Origin: Pseudomonas cuatrocienegasensis | Lineage (GTDB): Bacteria > Pseudomonadota > Gammaproteobacteria > Pseudomonadales > Pseudomonadaceae | Length of the DNA stretch: 64,000 nt | Direction: 5' to 3' | Assembly: GCF_900110925.1 (NCBI RefSeq) | Contig: NZ_FOFP01000002.1 | Coordinates: forward strand, 186,001 to 250,000 | Shown here: one piece after another, positions 16,686-27,867 of the stretch | Layout: each line of letters opens with the position of its first letter | Numbering within the stretch: position 1 is the stretch's first letter | Program-made: the position numbers and the translations under genes | Notes under the pieces: model-generated | Database searches by the model: none | What the model saw: the letters and a program-made list of their open reading frames with translations, nothing else | Told to the model about the DNA's origin: nothing

Positions 16686-19223
16686 ATGTCATCGCCTGCC
16701 TTCCGCCCCCTGGCCAAAGTGGGCCTGCTCGCCGCCTTGAGTACCTGCCTGTTTATCAGTGGCTGCCAATCGTTTCTCAACAGCCGCTACAGCGACAGCC
16801 TGCCGCCTGAGCAAGGCATCGTGGCGATCAAGGGGCTGGCCAGCAGCGTCTCGGTCAGGCGTAACAGCCTCGGCATGCCACTGATCGAAACCAACAGTTT
16901 CCACGATGCCCTGTTTACCCTGGGCTATGTACACGCCGGCGACCGCCTCAGCCAGATGGTCAGCCTGCGCCTGATGGCCGAAGGACGCCTGGCCGAAATG
17001 GCCGGCCCTGGTGTGTTGGAAATGGACCGTTTCATGCGCGCGGTGAACCTGCGGCAGAGCGCCGAGGTGCTGTACAAAGCCGCCTCGCCGCGCATGAAGA
17101 CCTTCTTCGAAGTCTATGCCCGCGGCGTCAACGCCTACCTGTTCCGCTACCGCGACAAGCTGCCGATGGACCTCGCCCAAGCGGGCTATCGTCCGGCCTA
17201 CTGGAAGCCGGAAGATTCGGTGCTGGTGTTCTGCCTGCTCAACTTCGGTCTGTCGGTCAACCTGCAAGAAGAGATCGCCGCACTGGTCATGGCGCAGAAA
17301 GTCGGCAGCGACAACCTCGCCTGGCTGCTGCCGACCTACCCGGACGAGCCACTGCCGTTCGAGGAAAGCGACAAGCTCAAGGGCCTCAAGCTCGACGGAC
17401 AGATTGCCGGGCTGCAGGCCGTGGCGGGTGCCAGCGCCCAATTTGCCGAGGCACACATGCTCGGCGTGGCCGCCTCGAACAACTGGGCCATCGCGCCGCA
17501 GAACAGCCGCAGTGGCAAGAGCCTGCTGGCCAACGACACGCACCTGCCACTGTCCATGCCCTCGGCGTGGAACTTCGTGCAGATCCGCGCGCCGAAATTC
17601 CAGGCCGCTGGCGTCTCCATCGCCGGCGTCCCGGCTATTGTCGCCGGCTTCAACGGCAAGCTCGGCTGGGGCATGACCATGGTCATGGGCGACAACCAGG
17701 ACCTGTTCCTGGAACGGGTCAAGCGTGAAGGCAATCGCCTGCTGTACCAGGCCGATGGCAAATGGGTCGCCGCTCGCGAACGCCAGGAAACCTTCTTTAT
17801 CAAAGGTGAGCGGCCGATTCGCGAAACCCTTTACGAAACCCGCAACGGCCCTTTGCTCAACTCGGTACTCGGCGCGCGCAAGCACCCGCTGCAACCCTTG
17901 CAGATGCAGAGCGGCTATGGCCTGGCGCTGAAAACCACACAGTTCGAGGCCGACAGCAGCCTCGATGCGTTTTTCGACCTGTCCCGTGCGCAATCGGTGG
18001 ACGAGGCCTTTGAGGCCACCCGCGAAGTGCGCGCCATGCCACTGAACATTGTCTTCGCCGACGCCCAGCATATCGGCTGGCAAGTCACCGGACGCTTCCC
18101 CAACCGCAAGGCTGGCCTGGGCCTGGTGCCGTCGCCAGGCTGGGATGGCCAATACGGCTGGGACGGTTTTGCCGACCCGATGCTGCACCCTTACGACCAG
18201 GACCCCCAGCAAGGCTGGCTGGGCACCGCCAACCACCGCACAGCGCCGCGCGGCTACGGCATGCAGCTGTCCAACTCCTGGTTCTACCCTGATCGTTACG
18301 AGCGCCTGGCAGAGCTGGCCGGCAGCGGCAAACACGACACCCGCAGCATGATTGCCATGCAGTACGACCAGACCTCGCCGTTCGTGGCCAAACTGCAGGC
18401 CATGCTCAACGCCCCCGGCATGGCCGAGCCACTGCGCGCGGCTATCGATGCCCTGCCTGCTGCAGAGCGCAGCAAGGCGCGCGAAGCCCTCGACCGTCTG
18501 CTGGCATTCGATGGCAAGTTAGCCGCAACCTCCGCAGACGCTGCGCTCTATGGCGCCTTCCTGCATGAAAGTGCGCGGCAGATCTTCCTCGACGAGCTCG
18601 GTCCCGATAGCAGCCCCGCCTGGCAGGCCCTGGTCGCCACAGCCAACAGCTCCTACTCGGCCCAGGCCGACCACCTGCTCGGCCGCGAAGACAGCCCGTT
18701 CTGGAACGACACCCGCACCGCGATGAAGGAAGACAAGCCAGCCATCCTCGCCCGCAGCCTGGCAGGAGCCGTGACCTATGCCGAACAACGCCTGGGCAGC
18801 GAGCGCAGCGCCTGGCAATGGGGCAAGCTGCACACCTACAGCTGGACTACCGAGACCAGCAAGCTGGCGCCTTACCTGAGCAGCAGCCAGCGCGCCGGTA
18901 TCCAGTCGCTCAAGGGCTACCTGGACCGTGGCCCCTACCCGGCCGGCGGCGACCACAGCACGCTCAACGTCTCGGCCTACAACTGGGGCCAGGACTTCGA
19001 CACCTGGCTGATCCCGGCCATGCGCCTGGTTATCGACTTTGGCCGCGAGGAGCCAATGATCGGCCTGAACAGCTCGGGACAATCGGGCAACCCGGCCAGC
19101 CGCCACTATGCCGATGGCATCGAGGCCTGGCGCCAGGGCCAGTACATGAGTTTCCCGTTCCAGAGCCAGAACCTGGACAAGGTCTACGGCACCCGCCGAT
19201 TGCTGCTGACACCGACGAAATAG
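16686..19223 (+). CDS. quiP: QuiP-like N-acyl-homoserine lactone acylase (penicillin acylase family)
   Basis: An 845-residue Ntn-hydrolase precursor. A signal with lipobox ISGC (Cys27) is followed by the alpha chain, a linker and a beta chain that starts at Ser264 ([12 protein letters not shown]), the expected autocatalytic cleavage point and nucleophile. Further family features are [39 protein letters not shown] and ANHRTAP. Related QuiP and PvdQ proteins cleave long-chain acyl-homoserine lactones in the periplasm. Length and gene context (close to ychJ and OmpA lipoprotein) match P. aeruginosa QuiP from memory. The lipobox predicts membrane anchoring. Substrate range is not provable from sequence. 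Confidence 0.85.
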   Translation: MSSPAFRPLAKVGLLAALSTCLFISGCQSFLNSRYSDSLPPEQGIVAIKGLASSVSVRRNSLGMPLIETNSFHDALFTLGYVHAGDRLSQMVSLRLMAEGRLAEMAGPGVLEMDRFMRAVNLRQSAEVLYKAASPRMKTFFEVYARGVNAYLFRYRDKLPMDLAQAGYRPAYWKPEDSVLVFCLLNFGLSVNLQEEIAALVMAQKVGSDNLAWLLPTYPDEPLPFEESDKLKGLKLDGQIAGLQAVAGASAQFAEAHMLGVAASNNWAIAPQNSRSGKSLLANDTHLPLSMPSAWNFVQIRAPKFQAAGVSIAGVPAIVAGFNGKLGWGMTMVMGDNQDLFLERVKREGNRLLYQADGKWVAARERQETFFIKGERPIRETLYETRNGPLLNSVLGARKHPLQPLQMQSGYGLALKTTQFEADSSLDAFFDLSRAQSVDEAFEATREVRAMPLNIVFADAQHIGWQVTGRFPNRKAGLGLVPSPGWDGQYGWDGFADPMLHPYDQDPQQGWLGTANHRTAPRGYGMQLSNSWFYPDRYERLAELAGSGKHDTRSMIAMQYDQTSPFVAKLQAMLNAPGMAEPLRAAIDALPAAERSKAREALDRLLAFDGKLAATSADAALYGAFLHESARQIFLDELGPDSSPAWQALVATANSSYSAQADHLLGREDSPFWNDTRTAMKEDKPAILARSLAGAVTYAEQRLGSERSAWQWGKLHTYSWTTETSKLAPYLSSSQRAGIQSLKGYLDRGPYPAGGDHSTLNVSAYNWGQDFDTWLIPAMRLVIDFGREEPMIGLNSSGQSGNPASRHYADGIEAWRQGQYMSFPFQSQNLDKVYGTRRLLLTPTK

Positions 19224-19290
19224 CACCAGCAGGGAACTTCACCAAGGCCCTGCAATCAGAGCAGATGGACTTACTCCATCGATCATTTTC

Positions 19291-19317
19291 AGGGCACCTA
19301 CGGGTGCCCTTTCTTTT
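19291..19317 (+). terminator. Rho-independent terminator of the acylase gene
   Basis: AGGGCACC-TACG-GGTGCCCT stem-loop followed by TTCTTTT, about 70 bases after the acylase stop on the plus strand. Confidence 0.85.
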
Positions 19318-19399
19318 GCCCGACAGTCGACGAGCATCATGCCTTGGCGAACTTTATCGACTCAGCAAACTCACACCTTATGCATCGATTGATTCTCCG

Positions 19400-19425
19400 G
19401 GCGCCCACGTGGCGCCTATTTTTTT
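19400..19425 (+). terminator. Second hairpin with T tract, plus strand
   Basis: GGCGCC-CACGT-GGCGCC followed by TATTTTTTT. It reads as a second plus-strand terminator about 100 bases after the first. It could also end a small unannotated transcript from 19318-19400, for which no other evidence is seen. Confidence 0.6.
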
Positions 19426-19458
19426 GTCCGTCATCCCCATAAAACACCAGGCGAAAAA

Positions 19459-19482
19459 AAGCCGGGCAGCAAACCCGGCTTT
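19459..19482 (-). terminator. Terminator of dcd
   Basis: On the minus strand AAGCCGGG-TTTGCTGC-like loop-CCCGGCTT is followed by a run of T (AAAAAAA at 19454-19460 on the plus strand). It lies 14 bases after the dcd stop. Confidence 0.85.
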
Positions 19483-19495
19483 CCATGCATCGCTG

Positions 19496-20062
19496 TCAGG
19501 CCCTTGGCAGGGTTACCCCCAGTTGCCCCTGGTACTTGCCGCCACGATCCTTGTACGACACCTCACAGGCTTCGTCGGACTGCAGGAACAGCATCTGCGC
19601 CACACCCTCATTGGCGTAGATCTTCGCCGGTAGCGTGGTGGTATTGGAGAATTCCAGGGTCACGTGGCCTTCCCACTCCGGCTCCAGCGGCGTGACGTTG
19701 ACAATGATGCCGCAGCGCGCATAAGTGCTCTTGCCCAGGCAAATGGTCAGCACGTCACGGGGGATGCGAAAGAACTCCACGGTACGCGCCAGGGCGAAGG
19801 AGTTCGGCGGGATGATGCAGACATCGCTTTTCACGTCGACGAAGCTCTTCTCGTCGAAGTTCTTCGGGTCCACGGTCGCCGAGTTGATGTTGGTGAACAC
19901 CTTGAATTCGTCAGCGCAGCGCACGTCGTACCCGTAGCTGGAGACCCCGTAGGAAATCAGCCGCTCGGCCCCGTCATTGCGCACCTGGCGCTCGACGAAC
20001 GGCTCGATCATGCCGTGCTCCTGGGCCATGCGGCGAATCCATTTATCCGATTTGATGCTCAT
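19496..20062 (-). CDS. dcd: dCTP deaminase
   Basis: A 188-residue enzyme that deaminates dCTP to dUTP for thymidylate synthesis. The family features are complete: [46 protein letters not shown], and the catalytic Glu segment [17 protein letters not shown]. Length equals that of Gram-negative Dcd. Monocistronic, with its own terminator. Dcd near apbC and metG is the usual Pseudomonas order. Confidence 0.97.
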   Translation of the reverse strand: MSIKSDKWIRRMAQEHGMIEPFVERQVRNDGAERLISYGVSSYGYDVRCADEFKVFTNINSATVDPKNFDEKSFVDVKSDVCIIPPNSFALARTVEFFRIPRDVLTICLGKSTYARCGIIVNVTPLEPEWEGHVTLEFSNTTTLPAKIYANEGVAQMLFLQSDEACEVSYKDRGGKYQGQLGVTLPRA

Positions 20063-20382
20063 GGCGGGTTCCTGATCTGCGGGTGGTGAAAATGTGAGCG
20101 CATCTTACCGGTCCACGCGGGTCCGTTCAAAGGCTCTCGCGTCCGGTGTGGTGATCGCGACAGTGAACCAACACGCGATAATTTTGCAGAAAGCTGCACG
20201 CAGGCATCGCACTACGCGATAAAAACGAGTATGGTGATTCCACTGTGCTGCATGTGTCACCGCGAATCGCTACTTGATGCCTAGATTTCGATCCAAACAT
20301 CGTCCGACTCCTAGTACTCGTTGCACTCAGTCCCGGCCTGGGCTTTTCCAGGGCTGTTAATAAAATTGTTAGGAGACATAAC
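20063..20382. other. Gene-free region holding the csp leader
   Basis: 320 bases between divergent dcd and the cold shock gene. No protein gene is supported; frames here are short and lack ribosome sites. The part nearest the cold shock gene (from about 20290) is likely its long 5' untranslated leader, as is typical of cspA-type mRNAs. It includes CCCGGCCTGGGCTTTTCCAGGGC (palindromic) and the AGGAG at 20371-20375. I could not assign promoter boxes with confidence. Confidence 0.45.
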
Positions 20383-20592
20383 ATGTCGAATCGTCAAACT
20401 GGCACCGTCAAGTGGTTCAACGATGAAAAAGGCTACGGCTTCATCACTCCGCAATCCGGTGACGATCTGTTCGTACACTTCAAAGCTATCCAGAGCGATG
20501 GCTTCAAGAGCCTGAAAGAAGGCCAGCAAGTGACTTTCGTGGCCACCCGTGGTCAGAAAGGCATGCAAGCAGAAGAAGTTCAGGTTGTATAA
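20383..20592 (+). CDS. Cold shock protein (CspA family)
   Basis: A 69-residue single OB-fold protein. RNA-binding motifs RNP1 (KGYGFITP) and RNP2 (LFVHFKAI) are intact, and the N-terminus [14 protein letters not shown] is standard. It binds single-stranded RNA/DNA and acts as an RNA chaperone. AGGAG is 7 bases before the ATG. It is monocistronic with a strong terminator. Which of the several Pseudomonas csp paralogues it is cannot be decided here. Confidence 0.95.
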   Translation: MSNRQTGTVKWFNDEKGYGFITPQSGDDLFVHFKAIQSDGFKSLKEGQQVTFVATRGQKGMQAEEVQVV

Positions 20593-20614
20593 CCTGCTTT
20601 AACTGTTTAGAAAG

Positions 20615-20641
20615 AGCCCCGCCTAGTGCGGGGCTTTTTTA
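20615..20641 (+). terminator. Rho-independent terminator of the cold shock gene
   Basis: AGCCCCGC-CTAGT-GCGGGGCT followed by TTTTTT, 23 bases after the stop. Confidence 0.92.
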
Positions 20642-20733
20642 TGCCTGCGATTTACCACCACCTGGCCAATGATCACGCAACGGATTGGCCGTGAAGCGCC
20701 TGACACCAGGCACTTCAACGCCTTCGCCTGAAC

Positions 20734-21828
20734 TCAGTCGTCGCTGATTTCAATGCTCGGCATGCCGGCATTCAATGAGCCGCTCTGGGCAATTCGCGCA
20801 CCGACGCAGCGTGCGATCTCTTGGTAAATCATGGCGATCTGGCTTTGCGGATCGGCAATGGTGGTGGGCTTGCCGCCATCGGACTGCATGCGAATGGCCA
20901 TCGACAAGGGCAGTGACGCCAGCAGATCAACGCCGAACTGCGCCGCCAGCTTCTCGCCACCACCTTCGCCGAACAGGTGCTCGGCGTGGCCGCAGCTCGA
21001 GCAGATATGCACGGCCATATTCTCCACGACGCCCAGCACCGGGATATGGACCTTACGGAACATCTCCACGCCTTTTTTCGCATCCAGCAGCGCCAGGTCC
21101 TGCGGCGTGGTCACGATCACCGCGCCGGCCACCGGTACTTTCTGCGCCAAGGTCAGCTGGATATCGCCCGTGCCTGGCGGCATATCAACCACCAGATAAT
21201 CCAGATCATCCCAGGCGGTCTGGGTGATCAACTGCAGCAACGCGCCGGAGACCATCGGCCCGCGCCACACCACCGGGGTGTTTTCGTCGGTGAGAAAGGC
21301 CATGGACATCACCTGTACGCCATGGGCCTCCAGCGGCACAAACCACTTCTGATCGCGCACCTCGGGCCGCGTACCTTCAGGGATACCAAACATGATGCCC
21401 TGGCTCGGCCCATAGATATCCGCATCGAGAATACCAACCTTGGCGCCTTCACGAGCCAACGCCAGGGCCAGGTTGGCCGCGGTGGTCGACTTGCCCACGC
21501 CGCCCTTGCCCGAGGCCACGGCAATCACGTTCTTCACATTGGCCAGCGCCGGTACCTGGGCCTGAGCCTTGTGCGCCTCGATCACGCAATCGACCTGCAC
21601 CTGCGCCCTGCCCACGCCTTCGAGGTTTTCCAGGGCCATCTGCAGCATCTGTGCCCAGCCACTCTTGAACAGACCCGCGGCATAGCCCAGCTCCAAGCGC
21701 ACCTTGACCTGGCCACCCTGGATATCCACCTCACGCAGGCAACCGGCGCTGACCGGGTCCTGATTCAGATGTGGGTCGGTGTATTGCGACAGGGCAGCTT
21801 CGACTGCGGCGCGGGTAACGGCACTCAT
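20734..21828 (-). CDS. apbC: Fe-S cluster carrier ATPase ApbC (Mrp/NBP35 family)
   Basis: A 364-residue protein. The N-terminal DUF59/MIP18 domain (to about residue 85) is followed by a P-loop ATPase with GKGGVGKST at residues 107-115 and VVDMPPGTGD as the switch/Walker B region. The CSSC motif (HICSSCGHAEHLFGEGG) binds a bridging Fe-S cluster. It delivers clusters to apoproteins in the cytoplasm. It is divergent from metG, the usual Pseudomonas arrangement. Confidence 0.94.
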   Translation of the reverse strand: MSAVTRAAVEAALSQYTDPHLNQDPVSAGCLREVDIQGGQVKVRLELGYAAGLFKSGWAQMLQMALENLEGVGRAQVQVDCVIEAHKAQAQVPALANVKNVIAVASGKGGVGKSTTAANLALALAREGAKVGILDADIYGPSQGIMFGIPEGTRPEVRDQKWFVPLEAHGVQVMSMAFLTDENTPVVWRGPMVSGALLQLITQTAWDDLDYLVVDMPPGTGDIQLTLAQKVPVAGAVIVTTPQDLALLDAKKGVEMFRKVHIPVLGVVENMAVHICSSCGHAEHLFGEGGGEKLAAQFGVDLLASLPLSMAIRMQSDGGKPTTIADPQSQIAMIYQEIARCVGARIAQSGSLNAGMPSIEISDD

Positions 21829-21871
21829 GGTGGGCTCCGAAAGGCTGATTCAAGCAGGCCGGCATCATAAC

Positions 21872-21955
21872 AGCAGCGGCAAGCCACAGGCTGCAAGTGA
21901 GGACACCCGGCAGTGGCTCGTGCTTGCCGCTGGTGGCTTGCCGCTTGCCGCTGCT
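21872..21955. repeat. Inverted and short tandem repeats between apbC and metG
   Basis: AGCAGCGGCAAGCCAC at 21872-21887 reappears inverted at 21933-21955, where the GCGGCAA unit is duplicated (GCTTGCCGCTTGCCGCTGC). The middle contains more partial copies (CTGCAAG, TGCTTGCCGC). It can fold into a large hairpin in the divergent promoter region. Confidence 0.5.
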
Positions 21956-21999
21956 TTATAGTTACCGGCTTCCCTGAGTTACCAGTGCAGCCGATTCCC

Positions 22000-24042
22000 A
22001 TGAGCGAAGCCCGCAAGATTCTCGTCACCAGTGCCCTGCCCTACGCCAACGGTTCGATCCACCTTGGCCACATGCTCGAGTACATCCAGACTGACATGTG
22101 GGTGCGCTTCCAGAAGCTGCGCGGCAACCAGGCGATCTACGTCTGCGCCGACGACGCCCATGGCTCGGCGATCATGTTGCGCGCCGAGAAAGAAGGCATC
22201 ACCCCGGAACAGCTGATCGCCAATGTACAGGCCGAACACACCGCCGACTTTGCCGACTTCGGGGTCAACTTCGACAACTACCACTCCACCCACTCGGATG
22301 AGAACCGCGAGCTGTCGGCGGCCATCTACCTGAAGCTGCGCGACGCTGGGCATATCGCCACCCGTTCGGTGACCCAGTACTTCGATCCCGAGAAGGGCAT
22401 GTTCCTCGCCGACCGTTTTATCAAGGGCACCTGTCCCAAGTGCGCGGCCGAGGACCAGTACGGCGACAACTGCGAAAAATGCGGCGCCACCTACGAGCCG
22501 ACCGAGCTGAAAAATCCACGCTCGGCGATTTCCGGCGCGGTGCCGGAGCTGCGCGACTCCAAGCACTTCTTCTTCAAGCTGCCGGACTTCGAGGCCATGC
22601 TGAAAAGCTGGACCCGCGGCGGCGCACTGCAAGACGCGGTGGCCAACAAGATCGCCGAATGGCTGGATTCCGGTCTGCAGGAATGGGACATCTCGCGCGA
22701 TGCGCCCTACTTCGGCTTCGAGATTCCCGACGAGCCGGGCAAGTACTTCTACGTCTGGCTGGATGCGCCCATCGGCTATATGGCCAGCTTCAAAAACCTC
22801 TGCGCACGCACGCCTGAGCTGGACTTCGATGCGTTCTGGGGCAAGGACTCGACTGCCGAGCTGTACCACTTTATCGGCAAGGACATTGTCAACTTCCACG
22901 CCCTGTTCTGGCCAGCGATGCTCGAAGGCGCCGGCTACCGCAAGCCGACCGCGGTCAACGTGCACGGCTACCTGACGGTCAACGGGCAGAAAATGTCCAA
23001 GTCGCGCGGCACCTTTATCAAGGCGCGCACCTACCTGGATCACCTCAACCCCGAGTATCTGCGTTACTACTACGCGGCCAAACTCGGCCGTGGCGTGGAT
23101 GACCTGGACCTGAACCTGGAAGACTTCGTGCAGAAGGTTAACTCGGACCTGGTCGGCAAGGTGGTCAACATCGCCAGCCGTTGCGCCGGCTTTATCCACA
23201 AGGGTAATAACGGCCTGCTAGTGGCCGGCAATGCCGCGCCTGACCTGACCGAGGCCTTCCAGGCCGCTGCGCCGAGCATTGCTGAAGCCTATGAGGCCCG
23301 CGACTTTGCCCGCGCCATGCGCGAGATCATGGCCCTGGCCGACCGCGCCAACGCCTGGATCGCCGACAAGGCGCCCTGGTCGCTGAACAAGGTCGAAGGC
23401 AAGCAGGACGAAGTGCAGGCCATCTGCGCCCTGGGCGTGAACCTGTTCCGCCAGTTGGTGATCTTCTTGAAGCCCGTGCTGCCCAAGCTGGCCAGCGATG
23501 CCGAGGCCTTCCTTAATGTCGCGCCGCTGAGCTGGAACGACCACCAAACGCTGCTGGCCAACCATCAATTGAACCCGTTCAGCGCCCTGCTGACCCGTAT
23601 CGAGCCTGCGAAAATCGACGCCATGATCGAAGCCTCCAAAGAAGACCTGGCCGCCAGCGAAGCCGCCCCAGCAGCCACCGGCAATGGCGAGCTGACGAAA
23701 GACCCACTGGCCACCGAGATCGCCTTCGACGCCTTTGCTGCAGTCGACCTGCGTATCGCCCTGATCGAGAAGTGCGAATTCGTCGAAGGCGCCGACAAAC
23801 TGCTGCGCCTGACCCTGGATATTGGCGATGCCAAGCGCAACGTATTCAGCGGCATCAAGAGCGCCTACCCGGACCCAAGCAAGCTGGAAGGCCGCCTGAC
23901 CCTGTACGTGGCCAACCTGGCCGCGCGCAAGATGAAGTTCGGCATCAGCGAAGGCATGGTCCTGGCCGCTGGCCCTGGCGGTGAAGAAATCTACCTGCTC
24001 AGCCCCGACAGCGGCGCCAAGCCGGGTCAGCGGGTCAAGTAA
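22000..24042 (+). CDS. metG: Methionyl-tRNA synthetase
   Basis: A 680-residue class I synthetase that charges tRNA-Met. The HIGH-type motif is HLGH at residues 21-24. The zinc knuckle is [23 protein letters not shown] is exact at residues 331-335. The last 110 or so residues are the tRNA-binding OB domain ([20 protein letters not shown]), as in dimeric MetG. The frame is open from 21913, but ATG at 22000 gives the standard N-terminus [18 protein letters not shown]. The rsx operon follows after 155 bases. Confidence 0.97.
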   Translation: MSEARKILVTSALPYANGSIHLGHMLEYIQTDMWVRFQKLRGNQAIYVCADDAHGSAIMLRAEKEGITPEQLIANVQAEHTADFADFGVNFDNYHSTHSDENRELSAAIYLKLRDAGHIATRSVTQYFDPEKGMFLADRFIKGTCPKCAAEDQYGDNCEKCGATYEPTELKNPRSAISGAVPELRDSKHFFFKLPDFEAMLKSWTRGGALQDAVANKIAEWLDSGLQEWDISRDAPYFGFEIPDEPGKYFYVWLDAPIGYMASFKNLCARTPELDFDAFWGKDSTAELYHFIGKDIVNFHALFWPAMLEGAGYRKPTAVNVHGYLTVNGQKMSKSRGTFIKARTYLDHLNPEYLRYYYAAKLGRGVDDLDLNLEDFVQKVNSDLVGKVVNIASRCAGFIHKGNNGLLVAGNAAPDLTEAFQAAAPSIAEAYEARDFARAMREIMALADRANAWIADKAPWSLNKVEGKQDEVQAICALGVNLFRQLVIFLKPVLPKLASDAEAFLNVAPLSWNDHQTLLANHQLNPFSALLTRIEPAKIDAMIEASKEDLAASEAAPAATGNGELTKDPLATEIAFDAFAAVDLRIALIEKCEFVEGADKLLRLTLDIGDAKRNVFSGIKSAYPDPSKLEGRLTLYVANLAARKMKFGISEGMVLAAGPGGEEIYLLSPDSGAKPGQRVK

Positions 24043-24055
24043 GCCTGCGACCCAA

Positions 24056-24085
24056 TAGCGCAGCCTCTCTGATCAGGCTGCGCTA
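24056..24085. terminator. Hairpin after metG
   Basis: TAGCGCAGCCT and AGGCTGCGCTA form an 11-base-pair stem with an 8-base loop, 14 bases past the metG stop. No T tract follows on the plus strand, so it may be an mRNA 3' end stabiliser or a weak terminator. Confidence 0.5.
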
Positions 24086-24197
24086 GCCTTATGGCAACAC
24101 CTCAGGAAGGCTGATCCAGCTTGTATGGCGGGATCGGCTTACCGATAATAGCCAGCCTTTTCCTGCGGCCTTTGCCCGTCCATCCATGGAACCCGCA

Positions 24198-24782
24198 ATG
24201 ACCGAACTCGCCCTGATCATGGTAAGCGCCATCCTGGTCAACAACTTCGTGTTGGTGCAGTTCCTTGGCCTGTGCCCGTTTATGGGTGTCTCGAAAAAGA
24301 TCGAGACCGCCATCGGCCTATCCCTGGCCACGACCTTTGTGCTGACCCTGGCGGCGATGTGCAGTTACCTGGTCCAGCAGTACATTCTGCGCCCGCTGGA
24401 TATCGAGTTCCTGCGCACCATCAGCTTTATTCTGGTGATCGCCGTGGTCGTGCAGTTCACCGAAATGGTGGTGAACAAGACCAGCCCGCTGCTGTACCGG
24501 GTACTGGGCATCTTCCTGCCGCTGATCACCACCAATTGCATCGTTCTGGGCGTGGCCCTGCTCAATGCCAACAAGGCCGAGTTCACCTTTATCACCGCCA
24601 CGGCCAACGGCTTTGCCGCCGGCCTGGGGTTCTCCCTGGTGCTGGTGCTGTTCGCCGCCATGCGTGAACGCATCGCCATCGCCGACGTGCCCAAGTCCTT
24701 CCAGGGTGCCGCCATCGGCATGGTCACGGCCGGCCTGATGTCATTGGCATTTATGGGCTTTACCGGGCTGATCAAGCTATGA
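24198..24782 (+). CDS. rsxA: Electron transport complex subunit RsxA
   Basis: A 194-residue membrane protein with six helices, of the NqrE/RnfA family. [22 protein letters not shown] and [14 protein letters not shown], with conserved cysteines for the membrane Fe-S centre, are intact. It belongs to the inner-membrane Rsx/Rnf complex, which moves electrons between NADH and ferredoxin-like carriers and in E. coli reduces SoxR. The frame is open from an ATG at 24186; the ATG at 24198 gives the family N-terminus. First gene of rsxABCDGE-nth. Confidence 0.94.
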   Translation: MTELALIMVSAILVNNFVLVQFLGLCPFMGVSKKIETAIGLSLATTFVLTLAAMCSYLVQQYILRPLDIEFLRTISFILVIAVVVQFTEMVVNKTSPLLYRVLGIFLPLITTNCIVLGVALLNANKAEFTFITATANGFAAGLGFSLVLVLFAAMRERIAIADVPKSFQGAAIGMVTAGLMSLAFMGFTGLIKL

Positions 24783-25354
24783 GCCTGGTGTTGATTGCCG
24801 TGCTCGCCCTGCTCGGCCTGTGCCTGGTGTGCGGCGCGATTCTCGGCTTTGCCGCCGTGCGTTTCAAAGTCGAAGGCGACCCCATCGCCGAGCAGATCAA
24901 CGCCCTGCTGCCGCAGACCCAGTGTGGCCAATGCGGTTATCCGGGCTGCAAGCCCTACGCCGAGGCAATTGCCGGCGGCGACAAGATCAATAAATGCCCC
25001 CCCGGCGGCGAAGCCACCATCCAGGCCTTGGCCGACTTGCTCGATGTCGAAGCCGAACCGCTGGACGCCGTCGAAGGCGAGAAGCCGCAGATGGTCGCCT
25101 ACATTCGCGAAGCCGAGTGCATCGGCTGCACCAAGTGCATCCAGGCCTGCCCGGTGGACGCCATCCTCGGCGCGGCCAAGCAGATGCACACGGTGATCGT
25201 CTCCGAATGTACCGGCTGCGACCTGTGCGTCGAGCCCTGCCCGGTGGACTGCATCGACATGATCGAAGTGGGCAGCAACGTGCAGAGCTGGAAGTGGGAG
25301 AAGCCCCTGCCCCCCGGCCAGCTAATCGCTAGCGACCGGGAGCAGGCCGCATGA
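24779..25354 (+). CDS. rsxB: Electron transport complex subunit RsxB (ferredoxin-type)
   Basis: A 191-residue protein. One N-terminal helix, then a 4Fe-4S motif ([16 protein letters not shown]), and two 8Fe ferredoxin repeats ([32 protein letters not shown]). It carries electrons at the cytoplasmic face of the Rsx complex. It overlaps rsxA and rsxC by four bases on each side. Confidence 0.95.
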   Translation: MSLVLIAVLALLGLCLVCGAILGFAAVRFKVEGDPIAEQINALLPQTQCGQCGYPGCKPYAEAIAGGDKINKCPPGGEATIQALADLLDVEAEPLDAVEGEKPQMVAYIREAECIGCTKCIQACPVDAILGAAKQMHTVIVSECTGCDLCVEPCPVDCIDMIEVGSNVQSWKWEKPLPPGQLIASDREQAA

Positions 25355-27813
25355 ATGCACCGGTGAGCATCTGGGACATCCCGGGCGGTATCCACCCGGC
25401 CGAACGTAAAGAACTCTCCAACCACGCGCCGATTGCGCCCGCCCCCGTGCCTAAGCGCCTGGTGCTGCCGCTCAATCAGCATATTGGCGCGCCGGCCGAG
25501 CCGGTGGTCAGCGTGGGCGAGTATGTGCTCAAGGGCCAACTGATCGCCGCCGCCACCGGCGTGGTCAGCGTGCCCGTGCATGCACCGACGTCCGGCACCG
25601 TCAGCTTTATCGGCGCCCAGCCCTACCCGCACGTTTCGGGCATGCTGATGCCAGCCATCGTCATCGACAGCGACGGCCTGGACCAGTGGGGGTCGCTGAC
25701 GCCCTGCCCCGATTACCGCGAGCTGGAAGGCAGCGCCCTGGTCGAACGTATTCGCCAGGCCGGTATCAGTGGCCTGGGCGGCGCGGGTTTCCCGACCTCG
25801 GTCAAGCTCAACGCCCGGCCGACGCAGAAGATCCACACGCTGATCATCAACGGTACCGAGTGCGAGCCCTACATCACCGCCGATGACCTGCTGATGCGCG
25901 AGCGCGCCGAAGCGCTGGTATCGGGTATCGAAGTACTCGCCCAGCTGATCCAGCCCGAACAGGTGCTGATCGGTATCGAGGACAACAAACCCGAGGCCAT
26001 TGCCGCCGTGCAGGCCGCAGTCGGCGAACGGCCGTTTGCCGTGCGCGTGTTCCCCACCAAATACCCCTCGGGCGGGGAAAAGCAGCTGATCCAGATTCTC
26101 ACCGGTGTCGAAGTACCCAGCGGTGGGCTGCCCGCCGACATTGGCATGCTCTGCCAGAACGTCGGCACCTGCGTGGCCATCCATGACGCCGTGCTGCTCG
26201 GCAAGCCGCTGATTTCGCGCGTCACCACCCTGACTGGCGAAGCACTGGCACGCCCCGGCAACGTCGAGGCGCTGATCGGCACGCCGGTGGGCGAGCTGCT
26301 GGCCTTTGCCGGGCTGGACCAGGCCAAGCTGAATCGCCTGATCATGGGCGGCCCGATGATGGGCTTTACCCTGCCGTCGCTCGATGTGCCGCTGATCAAG
26401 ACCAGCAACTGCCTGCTGGCCTCGACCAAGGCCGAACTGCCGCCACCACCGCCGGCCATGCCGTGCATCCGCTGCGGCGAGTGCGCCGAAGCCTGCCCGG
26501 CCAGCCTGTTGCCGCAGCAGCTGCATTTTTTCGCCCTCGGCCAGGAGCACGAGCAGCTCAAGGCGCACAACCTGTTCGACTGCATCGAGTGCGGCGCCTG
26601 CGCCTATGTCTGCCCGTCGAGCATCCCGCTGGTGCAGTATTACCGCGCGGCAAAAGCAGAGATCCGCGACCTGGAGCACAAGCAACTCAAGGCCGAGCAC
26701 TCCAAGCAACGCTTCGAGCAGCGTCAGGAGCGCCTGCGCCGCGCTGAAGAACAGAAAGAAGCCGAGCGCCAGGCCCGCGCCGAGCGCGCCGCCCAGGCCA
26801 AGGCCGCACAAGCCGATGCAGCGCCAGCCGCTGTTACGGCGCCAGCCGACGATGCGCTGAAAAAGCTCAAGATCGCCGCCAGCATGGCCCAGGTCGCCCT
26901 GAAAAAGGCCGAGAAACAACTGGCAACCCACGACACCGCCGAACTGCAGGCCCAGGTCGACGAGCTGCGCAGCGCCGCCGAGGCCGCGCAACAAGCCCTG
27001 GAAACCGCCCAGGCCGCAGCACCTGCACCCGCCGCCAAACCCGTCGGCGACGATGCGCTGAAAAAGGCCAAGATCGACGCTGCCATGCTTAAGGCTCAGC
27101 TGCGCAAGCTGGAAAAACTCGAAGCCCCCGACGCCGACCAGCAGGCCGAACTGGCGAGCCTGCGCCAGCAACTGGAAGCGGCCGAGACAGTCCTCGCCAG
27201 CCTGCAAGAACAGGCCCCTGCTGCCGCCGCTAAACCCGCCGGCGACGAAGCACTGAAAAAAGCCAAGATCGACGCCGCCATGCTCAAGGCCCAGTTGCGC
27301 AAACTGGAAAAACTCGAAGCCCCTGACGCCGACCAGCAAGCCGAGCTGGCCCGTCTGCGCCAGCAACTCGAAGACGCCGAGAAAGTCCTCGCCAGCCTGC
27401 AAGAACAGGCCCCCACTGCCGCCGCCAAGCCGGCCGGTGACGACGCGCTGAAAAAAGCCAAGATCGAGCTGGCGATGAAACGCGCCGAGCTGAAGAAAGC
27501 CGAAAAGGCCGCTGCCGACGAAGCCAGCCTGCAGCCGCTGCGCGATGCCCTGGCAAGCGCCGAGCAGGCGCTGCACGCTGCTGAAGCGGCCTCAGGCAAG
27601 CCGGCACCGGAGCTGGTACGCCGCGAGCAGCCAGGCGTGGACGACACGCTGAAAGCCCTGAAAACCGAAGTCGCCTTCGCCCGCGCCGATCTGCGCAAGC
27701 TGGAGCGTGACGCGCAGGCGGCGCCCGACGCGCTGGAGCAGGTCCGTCAGCGCCTGGCCAACGCCGAAGGGCAACTGGCCGAGCACAGCAACACACAGCC
27801 CCCCATCAGCTAA
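25351..27813 (+). CDS. rsxC: Electron transport complex subunit RsxC with long repeat tail
   Basis: An 820-residue protein. Residues 1-440 are the conserved core: the NADH/FMN-binding NuoF-like part ([27 protein letters not shown]) and two 4Fe-4S motifs ([32 protein letters not shown]). The remaining part is a charged Ala/Lys/Glu coiled-coil-like tail built of repeats; two 65-residue units (27037-27231 and 27232-27426) are nearly identical in protein and DNA. Variable repeat tails are known in gammaproteobacterial RnfC. The tail probably extends into the cytoplasm; its job is unknown. rsxD starts 54 bases downstream. Confidence 0.93.
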   Translation: MNAPVSIWDIPGGIHPAERKELSNHAPIAPAPVPKRLVLPLNQHIGAPAEPVVSVGEYVLKGQLIAAATGVVSVPVHAPTSGTVSFIGAQPYPHVSGMLMPAIVIDSDGLDQWGSLTPCPDYRELEGSALVERIRQAGISGLGGAGFPTSVKLNARPTQKIHTLIINGTECEPYITADDLLMRERAEALVSGIEVLAQLIQPEQVLIGIEDNKPEAIAAVQAAVGERPFAVRVFPTKYPSGGEKQLIQILTGVEVPSGGLPADIGMLCQNVGTCVAIHDAVLLGKPLISRVTTLTGEALARPGNVEALIGTPVGELLAFAGLDQAKLNRLIMGGPMMGFTLPSLDVPLIKTSNCLLASTKAELPPPPPAMPCIRCGECAEACPASLLPQQLHFFALGQEHEQLKAHNLFDCIECGACAYVCPSSIPLVQYYRAAKAEIRDLEHKQLKAEHSKQRFEQRQERLRRAEEQKEAERQARAERAAQAKAAQADAAPAAVTAPADDALKKLKIAASMAQVALKKAEKQLATHDTAELQAQVDELRSAAEAAQQALETAQAAAPAPAAKPVGDDALKKAKIDAAMLKAQLRKLEKLEAPDADQQAELASLRQQLEAAETVLASLQEQAPAAAAKPAGDEALKKAKIDAAMLKAQLRKLEKLEAPDADQQAELARLRQQLEDAEKVLASLQEQAPTAAAKPAGDDALKKAKIELAMKRAELKKAEKAAADEASLQPLRDALASAEQALHAAEAASGKPAPELVRREQPGVDDTLKALKTEVAFARADLRKLERDAQAAPDALEQVRQRLANAEGQLAEHSNTQPPIS
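26845..27606 (+). repeat. Tandem repeats inside rsxC
   Basis: Four to five degenerate units, each opening with a D-D-A-L-K-K-like block (starts near 26848, 27037, 27232 and 27427). The two central units are 195 bases each and almost identical, differing at scattered third positions. This is a site where unequal recombination could change copy number. Confidence 0.85.
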
Positions 27814-27867
27814 TGCAGCCCGTGCCGCGCGAACACTGCGCGGACGATACCCACAACCGGAGCGTCA

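Noticed and set aside
16689-18335. 548-codon open frame on the minus strand
   Set aside because: Antisense to the acylase gene, which has clear motifs.
19318-19400. Possible small RNA between the two plus-strand terminators
   Set aside because: No promoter visible; a second terminator alone is not enough evidence.
21979-23199. 406-codon open frame on the minus strand
   Set aside because: Antisense shadow of metG.
25099-27576. 825-codon open frame on the minus strand
   Set aside because: Antisense to rsxB/rsxC; its Gly/Leu/Phe repeats only mirror the rsxC tail repeats.
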